64,000 nt of DNA from Thioclava nitratireducens (GCF_001940525.2 NZ_CP019437.1:780501-844500); one strand, 5' to 3'. Numbered from the stretch's first letter, positions 17,993 to 26,978 are shown. Made by a program: numbers and translations. The notes: generated from the letters alone by a model not told the origin.

Positions 17993-18628
17993 ATGATGCG
18001 CCTGCTTCTTGTCTGCCTGATGCTGCCGCTTTTCCTAGCCGGCTGCGGTGCAGACCACATTTACGCCTCGGATGCCGAGGTCGCCAAATATCGCTATGTT
18101 TCCGACGAGCCGCCTTCGGTCACGCTTTATACCGTGATCTCGACCAATACCGGGTCGGGCGGGCATTCGGCATTGCTGATCAACGGGCGCGAGCGGATCA
18201 TCTTCGATCCGGCGGGCACCTGGAACCATCCCTGGGCACCCGAGCGCAACGACGTGCATTTCGGCATCACCGAGAAGATGCGGAAATTCTACATCGACTA
18301 TCATGCCCGCAAGAGCTGGTACGTGCGCGCGCAGAAAATGCCACTGACGATGGCGCAGGCCGATCAGTTGATGGCGCGGGTGGAGCGCAACGGCTCGGTC
18401 AACAAGATGATGTGTGCGGATTCGGTGTCGAGCGCGCTGCGCGATATGCCGTGGCTGCACGATCAGATTCCCTTCACCTTCTCGCCGCTGAAGCTGTCGC
18501 GGGCGTTCGGAGAACTGCCGGGCGTCACCGAGAAGGATCATTACGACGACGATCCCGATGACAATTCGGGCGTGTTGATGATCCAGCAGCAGCCCTACAA
18601 TCACGGTGACACCCAGTTCAACGAGTGA
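17993..18628 (+). CDS. Lipoprotein, possible permuted papain-like fold
   Basis: A 211-residue protein with a lipoprotein signal peptide: hydrophobic LLLVCLMLPLFLAG followed by Cys in the lipobox LAGC, so it should be anchored in a membrane facing the periplasm. The mature domain contains GSGGHSALLING and later MMCADSVSSAL. His-before-Cys with this spacing and context is reminiscent of permuted NlpC/P60 (YiiX/LRAT-like) cysteine hydrolases, but I cannot confirm the fold by eye. The C-terminus is acidic (YDDDPDDN). No named family is claimed. Confidence 0.65.
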   Translation: MMRLLLVCLMLPLFLAGCGADHIYASDAEVAKYRYVSDEPPSVTLYTVISTNTGSGGHSALLINGRERIIFDPAGTWNHPWAPERNDVHFGITEKMRKFYIDYHARKSWYVRAQKMPLTMAQADQLMARVERNGSVNKMMCADSVSSALRDMPWLHDQIPFTFSPLKLSRAFGELPGVTEKDHYDDDPDDNSGVLMIQQQPYNHGDTQFNE

Positions 18629-18633
18629 ACGGG

Positions 18634-19719
18634 TTACACATCACCTCGCCTGCGTGACAATGCGCGGGCGAGCGCGGGGCCCGCGACCAGCACCAGCAGG
18701 AAACGGGCGATCTGCATCGCCATCACGAAGGGCACATCGACCTGCGTGCCCGCCGCGATGATCGCCACCGAATCCGCGCCACCCGGGCTGGTGGCGAGAT
18801 AGGCGGTCACCGGCTCGATCCCGGCGAAATAGACCAGCCCCATGGCAAAAGCGGCGCAGAGCGCGATCAGCGCGATGATCGAGCCGAGGATGCGCGGCAG
18901 AAGCCGTGCGGCATGGCCCAGCACGGCACGGGTAAAGCGCATTCCGATGCCCCAGCCGACGACCGCGTAGCTGATCGCGAGCACGGTCTGGGGCAGGGTG
19001 ATCTCCAGCAGGCCCGTGGCGCTGGCGATCAAGCCGAAGGCCATCGGCAGCAGCAGCCCGCCGCCCGGAATGCGCAGCCGCACCCCCAGAAAGCCCGCCC
19101 CGATCCCGAGCGCAAGCGACTCCGCCGCGCCGAGGAAGTCGGTCGGACCCTCCTGAGCCATTGCCGTGCCAACCTCGTCGCCCTGTGCCACGCCGAAGAG
19201 CTGCACGACGGCAGTTGCGGCGATCGCGCAGCAGGCGACACGGGTATATTGCATGACGGCGACAAGGCGCATATCGGCGCCGTAATCGTCCGACATCAGC
19301 GTCATCGCCGTCGCGGCACCGGGCGAGGAACCCCATATCGCCGTCGTCCCCGGTAACCCGCCCGCACGCGCCATCACCCAGCCGAGCGCGCTCGCCCCCA
19401 GCACGGTCGAGAGTGTCCCGGCAACGAAGATCGGCCAGTCGCGGGCGATCTCGGGCAGGATCGAGGCGGGAAGCTTCGAGGCGATCATCACCCCCACGAC
19501 ACCTTGCGCGGCAACGAAGCCCAGAGGCGGCAAACGCACGGCCCCGCCGCTCGCGGCGAGCGTGATCGCGGCCGCCATCGGACCCAGCAGAAACGCCGCC
19601 GAGAGATGCGCAAGGCTCAGCGCGAAGGCCAAAACTGCGGAGCTCGCAAGCAGCACGGCCCAACGCAATGCTGCGGGCCAGCGGGCGGGGGAGTATCGGA
19701 AGGGAGGCAAAGAGCGCAT
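18634..19719 (-). CDS. AbrB-family membrane protein (putative transporter)
   Basis: An about 361-residue polytopic protein of the AbrB/'ammonia monooxygenase' family. These have two repeated blocks of membrane helices; here AAFLLGPMAAAI and GGGLLLPMAFGLIAS mark the repeats, and the C-terminal half has ATSPGGADSVAIIAAG, a family hallmark. Its transport substrate is not established. The start is uncertain: 19719 (MRSLPP), 19743 (MIFFFK) and 19782 are all in frame without a decisive RBS. It is divergent from the TAXI-TRAP operon and shares its roughly 250-bp promoter region, which has two palindromes. Confidence 0.82.
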   Translation of the reverse strand: MRSLPPFRYSPARWPAALRWAVLLASSAVLAFALSLAHLSAAFLLGPMAAAITLAASGGAVRLPPLGFVAAQGVVGVMIASKLPASILPEIARDWPIFVAGTLSTVLGASALGWVMARAGGLPGTTAIWGSSPGAATAMTLMSDDYGADMRLVAVMQYTRVACCAIAATAVVQLFGVAQGDEVGTAMAQEGPTDFLGAAESLALGIGAGFLGVRLRIPGGGLLLPMAFGLIASATGLLEITLPQTVLAISYAVVGWGIGMRFTRAVLGHAARLLPRILGSIIALIALCAAFAMGLVYFAGIEPVTAYLATSPGGADSVAIIAAGTQVDVPFVMAMQIARFLLVLVAGPALARALSRRRGDV

Positions 19720-19797
19720 AGGGGCTTTGAAGAAGAAAATCATCTGTTTCCGAGCAGATAGGGCTCGTAGCGTCAAGCGCATAGCGAAATTCGAAAC

Positions 19798-19865
19798 TTC
19801 CGCTCGGAAACCCTAATTGCGATCGAGCGCGCCGTCGTTCACGTCAAGCGGAGAATTTTCCGCTT
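19798..19865. promoter_or_regulatory. Two palindromes between abrB-like gene and TAXI-TRAP operon
   Basis: TTCCG-CT-CGGAA (19798-19809) and AAGCGGA-N6-TCCGCTT (19846-19865) lie in the divergent intergenic region. Both share the TCCGC/GCGGA core, so they may be operators for one repressor of the uptake operon. No regulator gene lies next to them. Confidence 0.4.
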
Positions 19866-19968
19866 TCTGGTTTCATCGACGTGAATTGAATTGATCCTCG
19901 CGCAAAACCCGTCACTTTGGGGCCGGTCCCGCTTTTCACTGCGGGCAATGACATATGGGAGGATTACG

Positions 19969-20919
19969 ATGTTCCAACACATCAAGCTCGGCGCGCTCGT
20001 CGCCGGGGCGATTGCTTTGAGCGCACCCGTGGCCAAGGCCGAAAGCTTCATCAACATCCTGACCGGGGGCACCTCGGGCGTTTATTATCCGCTCGGTGTG
20101 GCTCTGTCCGAAGTCTATGGCGAGAACATGAAGGACGTGCGCGTTCAGGTGCAATCGACCAAGGCGTCGGTCGAGAACCTGAACCTGCTGCAACAGGGCC
20201 GGGGGGAGCTGGCCTTCGCACTGGGCGACTCGGTAAAGGATGCGTGGGAAGGCAATGCGGATGCGGGCTTCAAGGCCAAGCTCGGCAAGCTGCGCGCGAT
20301 CGCCGCGATCTATCCGAACTACATCCAGCTCGCCGCACTCAAGGATGCCGGCGCGACCACCATCACCGATCTCAAGGGCAAGAGCCTTTCGGTCGGCGCG
20401 GCGAAATCGGGCACCGAGCTGAATGCGCGCAAGATCTTCGACGCGGCGGGCATGAGCTATGACGATCTGGGCAAGGTCGAATACCTTCCGTTCTCGGAAT
20501 CGGTCGAACTGATGAAGAACCGCCAGCTCGACGCGACCTTCCAGTCCTCGGGTCTGGGCAACGCGGCGCTGAAGGATCTGTCGACCACGCAGGACGTGAC
20601 CTTCGTCGAGATCCCCGCCGACATCGCCGAAAAGCTCGGTGCGCCCTACAAGGCAGGCGTGATCCCGGCAGGTACCTATCCGGGGCAGGACGCGGATGTG
20701 CCGACGGTGGCGATCACCAACATCCTCGTCACCCGCGAAGGTGTTTCGGATGAAGAGGCCTACCAGATGACGAAGCAACTCTTCGAACATCTCGACACGC
20801 TCAAGGCCGCGCATTCGGCCGCGAACGGCATCTCGCTCGAGGCGGCGGTGCAGGGTCTTCCGATCCCGCTGCATCCGGGTGCGGAGAAATACTACAAGGA
20901 GCAGGGCGTGCTGAAATAA
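19969..20919 (+). CDS. TAXI-family TRAP transporter substrate-binding protein
   Basis: A 316-residue periplasmic binding protein with an N-terminal signal peptide (LGALVAGAIALSAPVAKAE). ILTGGTSGVYYPLG is the TAXI-family ligand-binding signature, and the C-terminus LHPGAEKYYKEQG is typical. TAXI proteins deliver organic acids or amino acids to a TRAP permease. The start at 19969 follows a good ggGAGGatt RBS; the frame is open upstream to 19891. It is followed 90 bases later by the fused permease and then DUF1850, the standard TAXI operon. Confidence 0.93.
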   Translation: MFQHIKLGALVAGAIALSAPVAKAESFINILTGGTSGVYYPLGVALSEVYGENMKDVRVQVQSTKASVENLNLLQQGRGELAFALGDSVKDAWEGNADAGFKAKLGKLRAIAAIYPNYIQLAALKDAGATTITDLKGKSLSVGAAKSGTELNARKIFDAAGMSYDDLGKVEYLPFSESVELMKNRQLDATFQSSGLGNAALKDLSTTQDVTFVEIPADIAEKLGAPYKAGVIPAGTYPGQDADVPTVAITNILVTREGVSDEEAYQMTKQLFEHLDTLKAAHSAANGISLEAAVQGLPIPLHPGAEKYYKEQGVLK

Positions 20920-21009
20920 GCCGCTAGAGCTCAGGTGAGGGGCGGCGCGCTTTTCGGGTCGCCCCTGATCGTTCGGGCCAAAGCGCCCAAACCGGGGGAG
21001 GAGACAGGC

Positions 21010-23091
21010 ATGGACAACAAAGAAGAAGCAGCGGTCGACGCGGCGGTGCACGATCCGCTGGCTGGCGGCTTTCCGCAATCGCGCGAGGGGCGGGCGCTGT
21101 TCTGGCTCGCGGTCGCTTTCTCTGTCTGGCAGATCGCCTTCGCCGCCCATGTCATCAACCCCTCGAGCCAGATTGCGCGGGCCGTCCATGTGGGCTTCCT
21201 GCTCGCGCTCGGCTTTCCGCTGCTTGCCATCGCCCGAGGCTTCGGTCCGGTCGGACGCTCCATCGCCTATATCCTGGCCGCAGCCGGAGTCGCTGTCGCC
21301 GCCTATCAATGGATCGAATACACGCCGCTTCTGCTGCGCGCGGGTGATCCGAACACGCTCGACCTCGTGGTCGGCTGCGTGCTTCTGATCACCGTCTTCG
21401 TCGCCGCCTGGATGCTGATGGGTCCGGCGCTGCCGATCATCGCGGGCACGTTCTTCCTCTATGCCATGTTCGGCCAACACCTGCCGTCACCGTTGAACCA
21501 TCGCGGCTACGCCTTCGAGCAGGTGATCGAACAGATGAGTTTCGGCACCGAAGGCATCTACGGCATCCCCACCTATGTGTCGGCAACTTATATCTTCCTG
21601 TTCATCCTCTTTGGCGCCTTCCTCGAGAAAGCCGGGATGATCAAGCTGTTCACCGATGTCTCGCTCGGTATGGTCGGGCACAGGATGGGCGGGGCCGCGA
21701 AGGTCTCGGTCCTGTCTTCGGGGCTGATGGGCACGATCTCGGGCTCGGGCGTCGCCAATGTCGTGACCACCGGGCAGTTCACGATCCCCCTGATGAAGAG
21801 CTTCGGCTACCGCTCCGCCTTCGCGGGCGGCGTCGAGGCCACGTCTTCGATGGGCGGGCAGATCATGCCGCCGGTGATGGGCGCTGTGGCCTTCATCATG
21901 GCAGAGACGCTGGGCGTCGATTACGTCGAGGTCGTCAAGGCCGCGCTGATCCCGGCGATCCTCTATTTCGCGGGGGCGTTCTGGATGGTCCATCTGGAGG
22001 CCGGAAAGCGCGATCTGCGGGGCCTTGCGAAATCCGAACTGCCGAGCCCGCGCAAGGCGCTGAAAGAGGGGTGGTATCTGCTGCTGCCTCTGGCCGTGCT
22101 CGTCTACCTGCTGTTCACCGGCTACACGCCGCTTTTCGCGGGTACCGTGGGCCTGTCGCTCACGGGCCTCCTGATTCTCGGCGGGTCGGTCGCGCTCGGC
22201 CTGCCCAATCAGGTGCTGCGTGTGATCTTCTGGATCGTGCTGGCGCTGGTCGCGGCGGCTTTCTTCGAATTCGGCATCTGGGCGGTGCTGCTGGCCATCG
22301 CGGTGCTGATCGCGATCAACGTCTTCTCGAAGGGCGGGCGCGAAACCTTGGCGCTCTGTCGTGACAGTCTTGCCGATGGCGCGCGGACCGCGCTTCCCGT
22401 CGGCATTGCCTGCGCGCTCGTCGGCGTGATCATCGGCGTGATGACCCTGACGGGGGCCGCGACCACTTTCGGGCAGTTCATCGTCGGCGTCGGCAAATCG
22501 AGCCTGTTCCTGTCGCTGATCCTGACCATGATCACCTGCATCGTGCTGGGCATGGGGATTCCCACGATCCCGAATTACATCATCACCTCCTCGATCGCGG
22601 GCCCGGCGCTTCTGGACCTCGGCGTGCCGCTGATCGTCAGCCACATGTTTGTCTTCTATTTCGGGATTCTCGCGGACCTGACGCCCCCCGTGGCGCTCGC
22701 CTGTTTCGCGGCGGCCCCCATTGCGAAGGAGAGCGGTCTGAAGATCAGCTTCGAAGCGATCAAGGTCGCCGCCGCAGGTTTCGTCGTGCCCTTCATGGCG
22801 GTCTACACGCCCGCGCTGATGCTGCAGGATGGTGGGCCACTCGCCGCCGCGATCGGCTATTGGCCAGCGGTCGCCTACATCGTGATCAAGGCGCTGCTGG
22901 CGCTGTCGCTCTGGGGTGTTGCGGTGATCGGCTGGCTGGGCCGCCCGCTGGCGATCTGGGAGCGCGCGCTGGCTATGGTCGCGGGCTTCACCCTGATCGC
23001 GGCGTTGCCGCTGACCGACGAGATCGGCTTCGCGCTCGTCGCCGCGTTCGGCGCGGCGCTCTGGCTGGGCCGCAAGCGGGCGATGGCATGA
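21010..23091 (+). CDS. TRAP transporter fused permease (4TM/12TM)
   Basis: A 693-residue polytopic membrane protein in which the small DctQ-like and large DctM-like TRAP components are fused, as in TAXI systems. Signature segments are GTISGSGVANVVTTGQFTIPLMK and SSMGGQIMPPVMGAVAFIMAE in the large component, with GMGIPTIPNYIITS and GILADLTPPVALACFAAAPI further on. It couples substrate uptake to an ion gradient. The ATG at 21010 is preceded by GGGGGAGGAG. The stop overlaps the DUF1850 gene start by ATGA. Confidence 0.94.
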   Translation: MDNKEEAAVDAAVHDPLAGGFPQSREGRALFWLAVAFSVWQIAFAAHVINPSSQIARAVHVGFLLALGFPLLAIARGFGPVGRSIAYILAAAGVAVAAYQWIEYTPLLLRAGDPNTLDLVVGCVLLITVFVAAWMLMGPALPIIAGTFFLYAMFGQHLPSPLNHRGYAFEQVIEQMSFGTEGIYGIPTYVSATYIFLFILFGAFLEKAGMIKLFTDVSLGMVGHRMGGAAKVSVLSSGLMGTISGSGVANVVTTGQFTIPLMKSFGYRSAFAGGVEATSSMGGQIMPPVMGAVAFIMAETLGVDYVEVVKAALIPAILYFAGAFWMVHLEAGKRDLRGLAKSELPSPRKALKEGWYLLLPLAVLVYLLFTGYTPLFAGTVGLSLTGLLILGGSVALGLPNQVLRVIFWIVLALVAAAFFEFGIWAVLLAIAVLIAINVFSKGGRETLALCRDSLADGARTALPVGIACALVGVIIGVMTLTGAATTFGQFIVGVGKSSLFLSLILTMITCIVLGMGIPTIPNYIITSSIAGPALLDLGVPLIVSHMFVFYFGILADLTPPVALACFAAAPIAKESGLKISFEAIKVAAAGFVVPFMAVYTPALMLQDGGPLAAAIGYWPAVAYIVIKALLALSLWGVAVIGWLGRPLAIWERALAMVAGFTLIAALPLTDEIGFALVAAFGAALWLGRKRAMA

Positions 23092-23453
23092 GCGCCTCAT
23101 GCCTGATGGTCGGCGCCGCGATGGTGGCGCTGGCGAGCGATGGTCAGTTCTCGCTCCAATGGATGCATTCGGTCGAGCATGAGGGCTGGCGCGAACATTG
23201 GCAGGTGACCGACCATGACACGCTGCGCCTCGTCGGCGCGGCGGTGAAAGGCTCGGGTGCTGGGATGGAGCCCGGCCCGGGCGGTCATTTCGAGGATGGC
23301 TGGTGGGTTTGGACGACCGATGGTCCGGATGTGCCCACGCTGACCCTCGCGGCTTCCGGTGCCACGATCTCGGGGTGGACGCTCTGCTCGAAGAAATGCG
23401 AAACCATAGGTGCCGATCGCGAGGCCCCGATCCACATCGCACCCTGCGACTGA
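23088..23453 (+). CDS. DUF1850 protein of TAXI-TRAP operon
   Basis: A 121-residue protein with a short hydrophobic N-terminus (LMVGAAMVALAS), probably exported. FSLQWMHSVEHEGWREHW and GGHFEDGWWVW match DUF1850, a family almost always encoded beside TAXI-TRAP permeases. Its role is unknown; an accessory role in substrate capture is inferred from this co-occurrence. It overlaps the permease stop and is followed by a terminator. Confidence 0.85.
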   Translation: MSASCLMVGAAMVALASDGQFSLQWMHSVEHEGWREHWQVTDHDTLRLVGAAVKGSGAGMEPGPGGHFEDGWWVWTTDGPDVPTLTLAASGATISGWTLCSKKCETIGADREAPIHIAPCD

Positions 23454-23474
23454 CCGGAACTCCGAGTAGCGACC

Positions 23475-23500
23475 GGTCGGCCTCGACCGCGCCCTTTTTT
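23475..23500 (+). terminator. Rho-independent terminator after DUF1850
   Basis: Hairpin GGTCG-GCCT-CGACC (23475-23488) followed by gcgccc and a run of six T. It lies 21 bases after the DUF1850 stop and probably ends the TAXI-TRAP transcript. Confidence 0.7.
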
Positions 23501-23880
23501 CGTGAGTTGGCGTGAATCGTATTGTGAACGTCGTCAGAAATCGGATACGAATGATTCATATATAGATGATTGTATTCATTCATAGATTTCATGACCTATC
23601 CGTTTCAAAACGGCGCAGGGGTTAGCCAGTGCGCTGCGCTGGAGGCCGCCTGCGATATTTTTTCATCCGGGATAGTCGCCGGGCCGAATGCGCCGATGCA
23701 AACCTTCCTCAAACGAGACCTCGGCATCACCGCACGTGAACCTCTGAGCCTGTCAATGGTCCCGGGCGGACGCCTCTTGCGCGCGCCGGTCCTCTCGGCC
23801 ACCGCCCGTTGGGCGGCGCAAGCCACCGTGCTCCGGCCTCGCTTCAAGCGCCTGCCGAACCTGAGGCAACTCCGCGGAGA
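23501..23880. other. Gene-poor stretch between TAXI-TRAP and flavin operons
   Basis: About 380 bases. The first 100 are AT-rich (atgattcatatatagatgattgtattcattcatag). A plus-strand ORF from 23591 to 23908 (MTYPFQNGAGVSQ...) is open but overlaps the end of the convergent reductase gene and shows no recognisable motif. I treat the stretch as intergenic DNA or gene debris. Confidence 0.4.
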
Positions 23881-25407
23881 TCAAAGTCCGGAAAAGGCAT
23901 CCGTGTGAATCCGCCTGCGACGGACGCCGCAATTTCGAAGTGTCTTTCGGAAGCCGGCGACCATCGCGCTCGCTCCGGACACGTAGACACGCCGTTCGTC
24001 CAGATCGGGAACGCATTCGCGTAGTTTCGTCTCGTCCATTCGGCCCTCGACCACCGTGCCGGGGAGGGTCGAGGCGTCGCCGGGGGCTCCGGAAACCGCG
24101 TAGACAACTTTCATTCCGAGTTCGCTTCGCGCGCGCGTCAGCAGCTCTCGATATGCGACCTCGTCAGCCGACCTGTTCGCGTAGACCAGCACGATATCGC
24201 GTTTCTCGCCGCGTTCGAGGAGATCGGCGATCATGCTCCGGAACGGGGTGATTCCGATCCCTCCCGCGATGAAGAGGAGCTTTTTCTCACGTTGTCGGGG
24301 CAGGACGAAGGTGCCGGCGATCTGGGAGCCATAGATCGGGTCGCCTTCCTGCATCTCCAGGAGCCCACGCTTGAACTCGCTGCCGTCGGGGGTGAACTTG
24401 ACGCCGACCCGCACCGAAGTCGCCCCGGGGGCTGAAGCGATGGTGAAGGTTCTGCGATTGCCGCGCGTGTCGGATTTCGGCAGTCCCAGCGTCCAGTCGA
24501 GATACTGTCCCGCGCGGAATTTCAGGGCGCGGTCCGACTGAAAAACGAACTCGTAGCAGTTCGCTGCGATCTCCTCGACACCGATCAGCTTCATCTTGAA
24601 GCGTCCCTTCGGACTCGCGGCCCAGGCGTAGATATTGGCCACGAGGAAGGCCATTTCAGGAGAGAAATATAGCGTCCCGATATGGATGTTCGAGCAGGAC
24701 AACACACCGACGATGGCTGCATAGACATGCCGTGACCAACGGCCATGGGCGGCTGTCAGGGGCTCGGTGAGCATCGCGAAGCCGGCGAAGAACAGCGGCG
24801 AGTAGAGGAGCGTTTGTTGCAGCGCCATGCCCATCATGCCCGGGGGCGTCGTCGCGATGACCGCCGCGAGGTTCGACAGGATGTAGACCGCGATCATGCC
24901 GAGGCGCTCTATCTTGTAGCCGACGAGCAGCCCGCCGAGGATCACCAGAGGCAACAGCTGCTGCGTGCCGCCGACCCACCACAAGGCCGGGGTGTTGAAC
25001 CCGATCCCCGCGACGACGGCACCGAGCGCCACCGGGTTGAAGATGTGTTTGTGCCCGATCGTCAGGATGAATTTCGAGGCGATGGCTGCGAGCGACGCGA
25101 GCACGATCGCGGCGAGCGTCGTCGGGTCGGCAATATCCGCTGGCGGCATGATGAGCGCGAGGATCAGGGCCGTAATATGCACGGATTCCGAATTCGTCGG
25201 CAGCTTGAGCACAATGCTGAAAAGCCGGTTCGTGACCCATGCGCTCGCGACCGCAAGCACGAGCGACAAAAGCAGACCGGCAGGGTCGAGGAATGTCGCT
25301 CCAGTCATCCCCGCGGCAAGTCCGCCGACGAACAGGAGCCCGAGATAATAGACCATCAACCGATACATGGTGACGCCATTCAACGCACGTCTGATCAGCC
25401 TCATCAT
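23881..25407 (-). CDS. RnfD/NqrB-like membrane domain fused to FAD/NAD(P)H oxidoreductase
   Basis: A 508-residue two-part protein. Residues about 15-265 are a polytopic membrane domain like RnfD/NqrB (SESVHITALILALIMPP; GHKHIFNPVALGAVVAG; FAGFAMLTEPLTAAHGR). From about 270 it is a ferredoxin-NADP reductase domain: FRAGQYLDWTL, FAD motif RRTFTIAS (318-325), NAD(P) motif AGGIGITPFR (381-390) and C-terminal IHTDAF. So NAD(P)H oxidation and membrane electron transfer are joined in one chain. The SGAT flavinylation site of classical RnfD is not seen at the usual place. The start overlaps the ApbE stop (ATGA). The electron acceptor is probably the FMN-binding protein encoded two genes upstream, by inference. 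Confidence 0.85.
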   Translation of the reverse strand: MMRLIRRALNGVTMYRLMVYYLGLLFVGGLAAGMTGATFLDPAGLLLSLVLAVASAWVTNRLFSIVLKLPTNSESVHITALILALIMPPADIADPTTLAAIVLASLAAIASKFILTIGHKHIFNPVALGAVVAGIGFNTPALWWVGGTQQLLPLVILGGLLVGYKIERLGMIAVYILSNLAAVIATTPPGMMGMALQQTLLYSPLFFAGFAMLTEPLTAAHGRWSRHVYAAIVGVLSCSNIHIGTLYFSPEMAFLVANIYAWAASPKGRFKMKLIGVEEIAANCYEFVFQSDRALKFRAGQYLDWTLGLPKSDTRGNRRTFTIASAPGATSVRVGVKFTPDGSEFKRGLLEMQEGDPIYGSQIAGTFVLPRQREKKLLFIAGGIGITPFRSMIADLLERGEKRDIVLVYANRSADEVAYRELLTRARSELGMKVVYAVSGAPGDASTLPGTVVEGRMDETKLRECVPDLDERRVYVSGASAMVAGFRKTLRNCGVRRRRIHTDAFSGL

Positions 25408-26150
25408 GAGAAGACAAACTCCTTGAAACCGGTCGTTTGCACGGCCGTGCCATCGCGGTGGATCTGGTAGGCTTCGACGCCCTCGAGGTCTTCGATGTAG
25501 TAAATGCCCGCGTCACCCATCGCGAAGGCCGCCGTGGCATGCAGGTCCGCGACGAGGACGTCCCTTCCGATTACGGTGATGCTGACGGGGCCTTCGATCC
25601 GGCGGGCGCGATCATGCGGGTCATAGATGTGATCGCCACGGATGTAGTTTCCCGAGGTCGCAACGCCTTGTCCCCTCGGCTTGACGGCTTTGACGATCTC
25701 CTGCGGCGCGAAAGGATTGCGGATACCGATCGACCATTCCTGTCGCGACGCATCGCGTCCGCCGACTTGTATATCGCCACCGGCGTCGATGCAGAAATCC
25801 GCGAACCCCTCTCGCTCGATCAATTGGGCCGCGCCGAGGATCGCCCATCCTTTCACGACACCCGAGGGATCGATGGTCCCGTCGTTGCGCCTTATGTCGA
25901 AATACCCGTCCGTGAACTCTCGCATGCGATGCGCAATTTCCAGCACGTCGCGCATTTGGGAACTGAGTGCGGACTCCCCGACCTCGCCCGCATTGAAGCG
26001 CGACACTTCGCTGTCCGGCCGGAACGGACTGAAGCGTATATCGACGTCGGTGAAGAAATCGAACACGCGCTCGTGAATGCCTGTGTGCCCTGAATTCGGG
26101 ATGTCGAGCGTGATCGGCATTCCCATGATGAGCCGCGTCTCGACTGTCAT
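25404..26150 (-). CDS. apbE: ApbE-like FMN transferase
   Basis: A 248-residue protein of the ApbE family, which attaches FMN from FAD covalently to a Thr in target flavoproteins. Motifs: FSPFRPDSEVSRFN, DPSGVVKGWA, CIDAGGDI, VATSGNY and ADLHATAAFAMG (metal-ligand region). It is shorter than typical about 330-residue exported ApbE and shows no signal peptide or lipobox, so as written it would act in the cytoplasm. It lies between the FMN-binding protein (its likely target) and the RnfD-reductase fusion. Confidence 0.87.
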   Translation of the reverse strand: MTVETRLIMGMPITLDIPNSGHTGIHERVFDFFTDVDIRFSPFRPDSEVSRFNAGEVGESALSSQMRDVLEIAHRMREFTDGYFDIRRNDGTIDPSGVVKGWAILGAAQLIEREGFADFCIDAGGDIQVGGRDASRQEWSIGIRNPFAPQEIVKAVKPRGQGVATSGNYIRGDHIYDPHDRARRIEGPVSITVIGRDVLVADLHATAAFAMGDAGIYYIEDLEGVEAYQIHRDGTAVQTTGFKEFVFS

Positions 26151-26157
26151 GGCCGGG

Positions 26158-26568
26158 CTATTTCAGGGATTTCCGCAGCGCATCATGGACCGAGTTCAGA
26201 AAAGCCTGGCTCGTGAGCGTAGCGCCGGAGATGTAGGAGACGTTGGTATTCTGCGCCATGACGATCTCGCGTTCGAGCATCGGCAGGGCCTTGCTGTTGA
26301 TATATCGGCTGGTCCTGCGATCCGTCGGTGCCCTCAGGATGTCGATGGAGGAAATTTTTCCGTTTTTCACATGGGCTTGGGCCTGCACATAGCCATAGTA
26401 TTGACGGACGGGCGAACCAGTCCATGTGCCATCCTGATACTGCGCTCCGTCAGGCAGCGCCTGAGGCTGCGAGAAGCTCGAGAAAAAACCTGCCGATGCC
26501 GCGGTCGAACTTAGCAGCACCGCGAGAATACTGGCTGAAAGAGCATTTGGTAACTTCCAACGCGTCAT
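26158..26568 (-). CDS. Exported FMN-binding domain protein
   Basis: A 136-residue protein with a signal peptide (LSASILAVLLSSTAASAG) and an FMN_bind domain. The flavinylation motif SGAT at residues 114-117 gives Thr117 as the predicted FMN attachment site. The mature protein should be periplasmic and carry one covalent FMN. A strong GGAGG lies just upstream of the ATG. It is the first gene of the operon with apbE and the RnfD-reductase fusion. Confidence 0.88.
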   Translation of the reverse strand: MTRWKLPNALSASILAVLLSSTAASAGFFSSFSQPQALPDGAQYQDGTWTGSPVRQYYGYVQAQAHVKNGKISSIDILRAPTDRRTSRYINSKALPMLEREIVMAQNTNVSYISGATLTSQAFLNSVHDALRKSLK

Positions 26569-26872
26569 TTTGGACCTCCTGACGTACCTTTCGTTTCCGG
26601 CCCGGTGAATTCGATCTGACGGTCGCTCAAGTGACCCGTGGCCTGTAGTAAAGATACGTGCTCGACCCCGATATTGAAGTCGCGCCCGTTCCCCTTTGCG
26701 TGAGGCGAACGTGCGTGAAAATGTGATGTGACATACCGACGGGCGCTGAGACGCGGCGCCTTCGATCAGGTGGTGGAAGACAGAAGGACCCTCTCGAAAA
26801 CCCTCGCCCTAATGTGGGTCAGGATCGCGATGTAGCGCTCGGGACGCTAACGGAATTCGATTTTCGAAGGGG
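26569..26872. other. Upstream region of the flavin operon
   Basis: About 300 bases between the FMN-binding gene and the island's left att repeat. It should hold the promoter of the minus-strand flavin operon. I see no convincing box or gene; weak coding-like frames do not match anything I recognise. Confidence 0.35.
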
Positions 26873-26901
26873 AAGTGGTGCTGCTGGAGAGACTTGAACT
26901 C
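26873..26901 (+). repeat. Distal attachment site of tRNA-Thr island
   Basis: Twenty-nine bases identical to 33344-33372. They contain the reverse complement of the tRNA-Thr 3' end (aagtggtgctgctggagaga...). The tRNA body is absent here, so this is the recombination scar, not a tRNA gene. Confidence 0.88.
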
Positions 26902-26961
26902 GGGTGCGTTTCTCATAAAGCACTTGTTTTGTTGACTATTTCTAAGTGTGCGTCAAGCCCA

Positions 26962-26978
26962 GTGTAGCACTCCAGTGT
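26962..26978 (+). promoter_or_regulatory. Putative integrase arm-type site, distal end
   Basis: GTGTAGCACTCCAGTGT here matches GTGTAGCACTCCGGTGT at 33270-33286 with one mismatch. It lies 60 bases inside the distal att repeat, the mirror position to the copy inside the integrase end. Confidence 0.5.

Noticed and set aside
21487..23592. 701-codon minus-strand ORF
   Set aside because: Antisense to the fused TRAP permease; R/D/H-rich repeats without domain content.
23591..23908. Plus-strand ORF MTYPFQNGAGVSQ...
   Set aside because: Overlaps the end of a convergent gene, has no motif and a composition unlike neighbouring genes.
26876..26901. Apparent tRNA-Thr gene fragment
   Set aside because: Only the 3' end is present and it equals the island's other boundary; it is the att repeat, not a functional tRNA or a separate pseudogene.
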